DNA from: Chromatiales bacterium
Lineage (GTDB): Bacteria > Pseudomonadota > Gammaproteobacteria > CAMYNG01
NCBI GenBank assembly: GCA_027021685.1
Contig: JALUTW010000145.1
Coordinates: forward strand, 1-13,306
Reading direction: 5' to 3'
DNA: 13,306 nucleotides
Positions 8,793 through 13,306 of the stretch are shown here, in pieces (position 1 is the first letter of the stretch; every line of letters starts with the position of its first letter). A program made the translations under genes and the position numbers. Below the pieces are notes generated by a model. That model was given only the letters and a program-made list of their open reading frames with translations, was not told the origin of the DNA and did no database searches.

Positions 8793-9604
8793 ACAACCTG
8801 GTGCTGACCCTGACCGGCGGCGCCGGTCTCATGCTGGTGGTGTTCCACCTCCTGTGGCGGGTGGCCCGCGTCAACGGCCGCTTCGCGGCGGGGCTCACCA
8901 CGCTGGCGGCGCTGGCCGCCTACCTGGGCTGGGCGGTGGTGCGCTGGCCCGGGGCGGACGTGGTGGCCATCCACGTGGCGGTGTTCGCGGTGCTGGGCTA
9001 CGTGCTGGGCATCGTGGCCGGCCAGCGAGAGCGCCAGCGGCGCGAGGGCCGCCGCTGGTTTCACTGGGGACCGGCGGCGCTGGTGGCCTTCTTCCTCGTG
9101 GTGCTGGCGGCGGATGCCCTGTTCGTGATGGTGGCACAGCAGGGCCTGGGGCCGGAGTGGACCCGGCGCCTGCTGCCGGAGCCCCGCAGCGGCGGCCGGG
9201 TGCAGTCGTTCTTTCCGGGCACCGTGGCCCGCGATTACCAGAAGCGGGAGGCCGAGTACAACGCCTACCTGGCCCGGGTGCGGGAGCAGCAGGCCCGGGG
9301 CTGGCGGGTGCGCAAGGGCTGGCTGGACCGGCCGGTGGCCGGGCGGCCCGGGGACTTCCAGGTGGAGGTGCGTGACCGCGAGGGCCGGCCGGTGTACGGC
9401 GCCCGGGTCCACGGCACCTTCATGTGGCCGGCGGACAAGCGCCGCGACGTGGACTTCACCCTGGAACCGGTGGGCCCCGGCCTCTACCGCGGGGTGATAA
9501 CATTGCCCCGGCCGGGGCGCTGGGAGCTCCTGCTCCTCATTGAGAAGGACGACGCCGTGCACGAGATCAAGGCCCGCACCCGCGTGGCGGACGCCGGGGG
9601 CTGA
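8789..9604 (+). CDS. FixH/CcoH family protein with extra N-terminal membrane domain
   Basis: FixH/CcoH proteins are membrane proteins needed for stable cbb3 assembly, acting with the copper ATPase CcoI. Here the FixH-like part spans about residues 88-265. It has one helix (93-116), a conserved-type segment with ARDYQKREAEYNAYL (148-161), a Gly-Trp shortly after (171-172), and a beta-rich domain with DFQVEVRDREGRPV and a closing G-R-W. The total of 271 residues is well above the usual 150-180, because about 85 extra N-terminal residues hold three further helices (about 5-24, 35-52, 58-77) before an Arg/Glu-rich loop. The extra part has no motif I recognise. The start overlaps the ccoG stop, and the stop overlaps the ccoI start (TGATG). 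The frame is open upstream inside ccoG, but that is a GC-rich shadow. Confidence 0.8.
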   Translation: MNNLVLTLTGGAGLMLVVFHLLWRVARVNGRFAAGLTTLAALAAYLGWAVVRWPGADVVAIHVAVFAVLGYVLGIVAGQRERQRREGRRWFHWGPAALVAFFLVVLAADALFVMVAQQGLGPEWTRRLLPEPRSGGRVQSFFPGTVARDYQKREAEYNAYLARVREQQARGWRVRKGWLDRPVAGRPGDFQVEVRDREGRPVYGARVHGTFMWPADKRRDVDFTLEPVGPGLYRGVITLPRPGRWELLLLIEKDDAVHEIKARTRVADAGG

Positions 9605-12084
9605 TGTCCGGGGCCCCCGCGCGCTGTTTCCATTGCGGCCTGCCCTGTCCGCCCGGCAGCGACTACCGCGTGGAGATCGACGGGCAGGCGCGGCCCATGT
9701 GCTGTCCCGGTTGCCAGGCGGTGGCCCGGGCCATCGTCGATAACGGCCTCACCGACTTCTACCGCCTGCGCCGCGAGCCCTCGCGCAATCCCGCCGACCT
9801 GGTGCCCGCGGCGCTGAAGGAGGCCGAACTGTTCGACCGGGAGCCGGTGCAGCGGAGCTTCGTGCGCGAGACCGGGGCCTCCCGGTGCGAGGCCTCGCTG
9901 ATCCTGGAGGGTATCGTGTGTGCCGCCTGCGTGTGGCTGTCGGAGCGCCATGTCTCCGCGCTGCCCGGGGTGGAGTCCTTCCGCGTCAACTACGCCACCC
10001 ACCGCGCGGTGGTGCGCTGGGACCCGGAGCGCATCCGCCTGTCGGAGATCCTGCGGGCCATCGCCGCCATCGGCTACGTGGCCCATCCCTTCGATCCCGG
10101 CCGCCAGGAGGAGGTGTTCCGGCGCGAGCGGCGCCGCGCCCTGTGGCGCATCGCCGTGGCCGGGTTCGGCGCCATGCAGGTGATGATGCTGGCGGTGGCC
10201 ATGTACGCCGGCGACGCCTCGGGCATGGACCCGGGGCTGTGGCACTTCATGCGCTGGGTGAGCCTGGCCCTGGCCACCCCGGTGGTGCTGTACTCGGCGC
10301 GGCCGTTCTTCACCGCCGCCTGGCGGGACCTGCGCCGGCGCCGGGTGGGCATGGACGTGCCGGTGGCGCTGGCCATCGGCGCCGCCTACCTGGCCTCGGC
10401 CTGGGCCACGGTGCGCGGCCACGGCGAGGTCTATTTCGATTCCGCCACCATGTTCACCTTCTTCCTCCTCACCGGGCGCTACCTGGAGATGGCCGCGCGC
10501 CACCGCGCCGGGCAGGTGGCCGAGGAGCTGGTGCGCATCCTGCCCGCGGTGGCCAGCCGGCGCCGGGCCGGCGGCGGCCTGGAGACGGTGCCGGTGGCGG
10601 AGCTGGCGCCGGGCGACACGGTGGTGGTCAAGCCCGGCGAGACCGTGCCCGCCGACGGGCGCATCCTCGAGGGCGCCACCCGCGTCAACGAGGCCCTCAT
10701 GACCGGCGAGTCGCGGCCGCTGCCGCGCGGTCCCGGCGACGCCGTGGTGGGCGGCACCGTGAACCTGGAGAGCCCCATCGTGATGGCGGTGGAGCAGGTG
10801 GGCGAGGGCACGGTGCTCGCGGCCATCGTGCGCCTGCTGGACCGGGCCCAGACCGAGAAGCCGCGCCTGGCGGCCCTGGCCGACCGGGTGGCGGGCGGGT
10901 TCGTGGCCGTCCTCCTGGTGGTGGCGGCCGGGGTGGCCTGGTGGTGGTGGGGCCACGACCCGGCGCGGGCCTTCGCCGTGACCCTGTCGGTGCTGGTGGT
11001 CACCTGTCCATGCGCCCTGTCCCTGGCCACGCCGGCGGCGCTCACCGCGGCCACCGGGGCGCTGACCCGGCGCGGCCTGCTGGTGACCCGCGGCCATGCC
11101 CTGGAGACCCTGGCCCGGGCCACCCACGTGGTGCTGGACAAGACCGGGACCCTGACCCGGGGCCGGCCCCAGGTGGAGCGGGTGCACCGCCTGGCGCCGG
11201 GCTGGGACGGGGACCGGGTGCTGGAGGCCGCCGCCCGCCTGGAGGCGGCCTCGGAGCATCCCCTGGCCCAGGCGCTGGTGCAGGGGCGCGAGGCGGTGCC
11301 GGCACGGGACCTGTCCAGCACGCCCGGCCGGGGAGTGGAAGGGGAGGTGGACGGCCGCCGCCTGCGCCTGGGCACGGCGGATTTCGTGGCGGAGCTGGCG
11401 GGCCCGCTGCCCGGGGTACCCGCGCCCGGGCCGGGGGTCACGCGCATCTGGCTGGGCTCGGCGGACGGCGTGGTGGCGGCCATCGACCTGGCCGACGCCC
11501 TGCGCCCGGAGGCCGCGGAGGCGGTGGCGGCCCTGCGCGCCCTGGGCCTGGAGCCGGTGATCCTGAGCGGTGACGCGCCCGAGGCGGTGGCCCGGGTGGC
11601 CGGCGCGCTGGGCGTGGACCACTTCGCCGGCGGGCTGCTGCCGGCGGACAAGCTGGCCCGGGTGCGGGCCCTGCAGGAAGCCGGCGCCGTGGTGGCCATG
11701 GTGGGGGACGGGATCAACGACGCCCCGGTGCTGGCCGCGGCCCAGGTTTCCATCGCCATGGGGGCCGGCACCCAGCTGGCCCAGGCCAGCGCCGACATGC
11801 TGCTCATGGCCGAGGATCTCCGGCGCCTGCCCGAGGGCGTGGCCACGGCGCGCAGGACCCTGGCGGTGGTGCGGCAGAACCTGGGCTGGGCGCTGGCCTA
11901 CAACATCGTGGCCGTGCCGCTGGCGGCGGCGGGCATGGTGCCACCCTGGGCCGCGGCCCTGGGCATGTCCGCCAGCTCGCTGGTGGTGGTGGTCAACGCC
12001 CTGCGGCTGGCGGCGCCGCGTACATCGCCGGCGCCCGCCCGCCCGGACCCCGCGGCCGTCAGCCCTCCGGGCGCGGCGCGGTGA
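9604..12084 (+). CDS. ccoI: Copper-transporting P1B-type ATPase for cbb3 oxidase maturation
   Basis: CcoI (FixI, CopA2-type) exports Cu(I) across the inner membrane for insertion into the cbb3 CuB centre. The 826 residues begin with a Cys-rich module (Cys8, Cys11, Cys15, then Cys33-Cys34 and Cys37). Next is a heavy-metal-associated domain with C-A-A-C at 106-109, then eight predicted helices. The ATPase hallmarks are all present: T-G-E-S at 367-370, the transport motif C-P-C at 468-470, the phosphorylation site D512 in DKTGT, His552-Pro553 in SEHPLA, and GDGINDAP at 701-708. The N-terminal module plus HMA layout separates CcoI from general CopA exporters, and the ccoG–fixH context fits. The Pro/Ala-rich C-terminus overlaps the end of the convergent small gene by 26 bases. 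Confidence 0.96.
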   Translation: MSGAPARCFHCGLPCPPGSDYRVEIDGQARPMCCPGCQAVARAIVDNGLTDFYRLRREPSRNPADLVPAALKEAELFDREPVQRSFVRETGASRCEASLILEGIVCAACVWLSERHVSALPGVESFRVNYATHRAVVRWDPERIRLSEILRAIAAIGYVAHPFDPGRQEEVFRRERRRALWRIAVAGFGAMQVMMLAVAMYAGDASGMDPGLWHFMRWVSLALATPVVLYSARPFFTAAWRDLRRRRVGMDVPVALAIGAAYLASAWATVRGHGEVYFDSATMFTFFLLTGRYLEMAARHRAGQVAEELVRILPAVASRRRAGGGLETVPVAELAPGDTVVVKPGETVPADGRILEGATRVNEALMTGESRPLPRGPGDAVVGGTVNLESPIVMAVEQVGEGTVLAAIVRLLDRAQTEKPRLAALADRVAGGFVAVLLVVAAGVAWWWWGHDPARAFAVTLSVLVVTCPCALSLATPAALTAATGALTRRGLLVTRGHALETLARATHVVLDKTGTLTRGRPQVERVHRLAPGWDGDRVLEAAARLEAASEHPLAQALVQGREAVPARDLSSTPGRGVEGEVDGRRLRLGTADFVAELAGPLPGVPAPGPGVTRIWLGSADGVVAAIDLADALRPEAAEAVAALRALGLEPVILSGDAPEAVARVAGALGVDHFAGGLLPADKLARVRALQEAGAVVAMVGDGINDAPVLAAAQVSIAMGAGTQLAQASADMLLMAEDLRRLPEGVATARRTLAVVRQNLGWALAYNIVAVPLAAAGMVPPWAAALGMSASSLVVVVNALRLAAPRTSPAPARPDPAAVSPPGAAR

Positions 12085-12298
12085 GGGCGGCGAGGAAGGC
12101 CTCGGCCCCGTCCAGGGTGGCAAAGGGCCCGGCGGTGCCCTCGCGGGTGCGCACGTACCAGCCCTCGGCGGGCAGGTGGAACATGCGTCCCGGGTGCAGG
12201 GGCCGCGGGGCCAGCTCGGGATGATTCACCCACAGGGGCGGCTGGCGCCGGGGCCGGCGGCGGTGGCCCGGGGGACGGAAATCCAGAATGACTGCCAT
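12059..12298 (-). CDS. Small DUF6316-like protein, convergent to ccoI
   Basis: A 79-residue soluble protein is encoded on the minus strand. Residues 38-60 (GRMF-LPAEGWYVRTREGTAGPF) followed by an Ala-rich helical end match the pattern I recall for DUF6316, a small family of unknown function. This motif, not frame length, is why I accept it in such GC-rich DNA. The N-terminal third is basic and Pro-rich. The start is uncertain: ATG at 12298 has only a weak GGTAAG-like site, while GTG at 12340 would add 14 residues. A Shine-Dalgarno-like AAGGAG at 12327-12332 sits too far from the ATG to serve it. Its stop lies inside the 3' end of ccoI, and it separates ccoI from ccoS. Confidence 0.6.
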   Translation of the reverse strand: MAVILDFRPPGHRRRPRRQPPLWVNHPELAPRPLHPGRMFHLPAEGWYVRTREGTAGPFATLDGAEAFLAALTAPRPEG

Positions 12299-12340
12299 GG
12301 ATGTCTTACCGTTCTGACTGGTGAACTCCTTCGGTGGCAC

Positions 12341-12346
12341 AATATA
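12341..12346 (-). promoter_or_regulatory. Possible -10 element for the minus-strand small gene
   Basis: A short AT-rich patch in the middle of GC-rich DNA reads TATATT on the minus strand. A start about 7 bases on would lie near 12334, upstream of the ATG at 12298 but downstream of the GTG at 12340, favouring the ATG. No matching -35 box at 16-18 bases is seen, so this is weak. The same patch could serve ccoS on the plus strand. Confidence 0.25.
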
Positions 12347-12415
12347 GCCGCGGGCCCGTGGCGGGTCTGTCAGGCGAGTCTGAAAATGGTGTAGGAATCG
12401 GCCTACGGAGGCGGC

Positions 12416-12613
12416 GTGGAAATCCTCTATCTCCTCATCCCCCTGGCGGTGGTGCTCATGGTGGTGGCCGTGGCCGGTCTCATCTGGGCCATCCGCTCGG
12501 GCCAGTTCGAGGACCTGGAGGGCCCCGCGTGGCGCATCCTCATGGACGACGACGACCCCAGGGTCCCGCGGCCGCCGGAGAAGGAGAAACCGGGGGGACC
12601 GCCGCCGGCTTGA
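12416..12613 (+). CDS. ccoS: cbb3 oxidase maturation protein CcoS
   Basis: CcoS is a small single-helix membrane protein needed for incorporating the redox cofactors (haem b, CuB) into the cbb3 oxidase. The 65 residues begin MEILYLLIPLAVVLM with a helix over about 4-25. The diagnostic segment IRSGQFEDLEGPAWRILMDDD follows at 26-46, then a Pro/Lys-rich tail. It starts with GTG at 12416, preceded by GGAGG (12407-12411) at a short 4-base spacing; no ATG fits the conserved N-terminus. A small inverted repeat GTAGG/CCTAC (12391-12406) abuts the ribosome site. ccoS usually follows ccoI directly, but here the minus-strand gene lies between, so ccoS may need its own promoter. Confidence 0.95.
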   Translation: MEILYLLIPLAVVLMVVAVAGLIWAIRSGQFEDLEGPAWRILMDDDDPRVPRPPEKEKPGGPPPA

Positions 12614-12626
12614 AGCCCGGGCGGCT

Positions 12627-12650
12627 ATTTATTAACATTTTCTAATATTC
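12627..12650 (+). promoter_or_regulatory. AT-rich promoter-like patch before the microprotein gene
   Basis: This 24-base AT-rich run stands out from its GC-rich surroundings. It contains a -10-like TAATAT (12643-12648) about 24 bases before the ATG at 12673. No good -35 hexamer is seen. The octamer TAATATTC here (12643-12650) also occurs in the ccoN promoter (3828-3835). Confidence 0.3.
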
Positions 12651-12672
12651 ACGCGCGACAGGCGGCAGGCCC

Positions 12673-12774
12673 ATGAAAGAGCTGTTCACCTTCCAGAATT
12701 TCCCCATGGCCATCATCATCGCCCTGGTGGCCTTTTCCTACTTCGTCTTCCTGAGCGTCCTGCTGGGCGGCTGA
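12673..12774 (+). CDS. 33-residue single-helix membrane microprotein next to ccoS
   Basis: A complete short frame runs from ATG 12673 to TGA 12774. The product has a polar/aromatic lead (MKELFTFQNF) and one hydrophobic helix (about residues 12-31, rich in Ile, Phe, Leu) ending in Gly-Gly. It has no Cys or His and no predicted cofactor site. A modest AGG lies shortly before the ATG, and an AT-rich promoter-like patch separates it from ccoS, 59 bases upstream. Size and layout recall accessory single-helix oxidase subunits such as CcoM of the P. stutzeri cbb3 enzyme or CydX of bd oxidases, but I do not recognise its sequence. The link to cbb3 is inferred from position only. An uninterrupted hydrophobic helix with a clean start and stop makes it more than a random frame. 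Confidence 0.55.
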   Translation: MKELFTFQNFPMAIIIALVAFSYFVFLSVLLGG

Positions 12775-12798
12775 ACCCGGCTTCGCGCTCCCCAGGGG

Positions 12799-12842
12799 TG
12801 ACGTTTTTCGTCATATCCATGATGGAATGTCGAAAAATGTCA
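12799..12842. promoter_or_regulatory. Pair of operator-like 15-bp sites in inverted orientation
   Basis: TGACG-T5-CGTCA (12799-12813) is itself a 5-5-5 palindrome. TGTCG-A5-TGTCA (12828-12842) matches its reverse complement at 13 of 15 positions, after a 14-base spacer. Together they form a long imperfect inverted repeat with centres 29 bases apart. This could be a double binding site for a dimeric regulator or an RNA hairpin behind the microprotein gene. I do not recognise the motif and see no sigma54 promoter nearby. Confidence 0.4.
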
Positions 12843-12938
12843 TCCGGAATCAGGTGCGCCGGCCCTGTGCCCGGTACGGGCGGCGCCCATTGAGGCGTTT
12901 GCGCCATCGGTGAGGGGGGGCATCTCTGCCCCGCTCCG

Positions 12939-12961
12939 GCAGGCTGTTTTTCACAGCCTGC
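12939..12961 (+). terminator. 9-bp perfect hairpin, terminator-like, abutting the MITE
   Basis: GCAGGCTGT (12939-12947) and ACAGCCTGC (12953-12961) are perfect reverse complements around a TTTTC loop. The repeat ends one base before the TA at which the MITE-like element begins. A compact GC-containing stem with a T-rich loop suits a transcription end for the ccoS/microprotein unit, but the usual T-tract after the stem is absent, perhaps because the insertion displaced it. Confidence 0.5.
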
Positions 12962-13236
12962 TAGAACCTATCTCAAAATTCCCCGCGGCCGCGCGCCTGG
13001 CGATTTTCGGTGGGAGCCGACGGGCATGGCTGCACGGGAAGGTGATACCGACATTTTTGGCCACGGAGGGTGGCCAGAGAGAAAATCGCCGGCGCCCCGG
13101 GGGGTTGCGAGCCACGCCCACGCCGGCGGCGTTGCGCCGCTGGCCCGTACAACGAGTACTGTGCTGCGCGGCGCGCCTGGCCGGCGCGGCCGTGGACTCA
13201 CAACGCGACACGCGCGGAATTCTGAGATAGGTTCTA
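12962..13236. mobile_element. MITE-like element, 271 bp, with 19-bp terminal inverted repeats and TA target duplication
   Basis: The left end GAACCTATCTCAAAATTCC (12964-12982) and the right end (13216-13234) are reverse complements over 19 bases with one mismatch. Both are flanked by TA (12962-12963 and 13235-13236), the target duplication expected of IS630/Tc1-type or some IS5-type transposition. The 271-bp interior has no convincing gene, so the element would be non-autonomous. Inside is a second inverted repeat, GGCGATTTTC (12999-13008) and GAAAATCGCC (13081-13090), and a decamer GCGCGCCTGG repeated directly (12991-13000, 13171-13180). The parent transposon family cannot be fixed from the ends alone. 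Confidence 0.8.
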
Positions 13237-13261
13237 AAGTCACGCCGCGCCGCAACCGCTA

Positions 13262-13283
13262 TCCCTGAAAGGAATTTCAGGGA
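13262..13283. repeat. Perfect 9-bp inverted repeat with GGAA loop
   Basis: TCCCTGAAA and TTTCAGGGA pair perfectly around GGAA, 26 bases after the MITE. An ATG at 13293 follows closely but only five codons are visible before the window ends, so whether a gene starts there cannot be judged. The repeat may be an operator, leader hairpin or dispersed palindrome. Confidence 0.5.
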
Positions 13284-13306
13284 CTTGGGGTCATGCGGGA
13301 CGGAAC

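Noticed and set aside
7502..9604. A 700-codon plus-strand frame covering ccoG and fixH
   Set aside because: Only the part from 8789 is real (FixH-like); the upstream part is the wrong frame of ccoG, whose Cys clusters are in another frame.
9484..12123. An 879-codon open frame on the minus strand opposite ccoI
   Set aside because: It is antisense to a clear P1B-ATPase, is built of Gly/His/Arg/Gln-rich low-complexity sequence, and shows no domain; high GC at third codon positions explains it.
12335..12350. Sigma54-like TGGCAC before ccoS
   Set aside because: The downstream GC element is one base too close and the TTGC block is missing.
12910..13230. Open frames of 80-106 codons inside or across the MITE
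   Set aside because: They cross the terminal repeats, have basic Arg/Pro/Ala-rich composition and no transposase motif.

Overview
The window is a high-GC chromosomal segment, probably from a gammaproteobacterium. The order SURF1 – small SCO-like protein – ctaA – ctaB is the familiar tail of gammaproteobacterial aa3 oxidase operons, and DUF6455-like and DUF6316-like small proteins point the same way. An Ectothiorhodospiraceae-type host is a guess, not a demonstration. Everything recognisable concerns building haem-copper terminal oxidases.

Region 1 (1-2945) is the end of an aa3-oxidase assembly operon. It holds the 3' part of a SURF1 gene (cut by the window edge), a membrane-anchored thioredoxin/SCO-fold protein, haem A synthase (ctaA) and haem O synthase (ctaB). 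The first three genes overlap stop to start and ctaB follows after 22 bases. The SCO/senC gene that often closes this cluster is not present. From 2946 to about 3368 lies a non-coding, lower-GC stretch with several inverted repeats that I cannot identify, followed by a small Cys-rich DUF6455-like membrane protein (3369-3743).

Region 2 (3744-7280) is a complete ccoNOQP operon for cbb3 cytochrome c oxidase. A good sigma70-type promoter precedes it (TTGCCG – 18 bp – TATAAT), with a small dyad on the -10/start region. All haem, CuB and cross-link residues of CcoN and the three c-haem motifs of CcoO and CcoP are intact. A 13-bp hairpin (7301-7339) separates this operon from region 3.

Region 3 (7383-12613) is the matching ccoGHIS maturation set. 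CcoG is a polyferredoxin/cupric reductase, the FixH/CcoH protein is unusually long with extra N-terminal membrane segments, CcoI is a copper P1B-ATPase, and CcoS is a short membrane protein. The first three overlap by 1-4 bases. A small convergent DUF6316-like gene is wedged between ccoI and ccoS.

Region 4 (12614-13306) is accessory. It carries a 33-residue single-helix microprotein gene just after ccoS (12673-12774), a pair of operator-like inverted sequences, a terminator-like hairpin, and a 271-bp MITE-like element with 19-bp terminal inverted repeats and flanking TA. Another perfect hairpin lies near the window end.

Functionally, CtaA/CtaB/SURF1/SCO-like protein supply haem A and help assemble the low-affinity aa3 oxidase. 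CcoG, CcoI and CcoS/FixH supply copper and assemble the high-affinity cbb3 oxidase. No wholly new system is evident. The most novel items are the microprotein beside ccoS, the extended FixH, the wedged minus-strand gene and the MITE.
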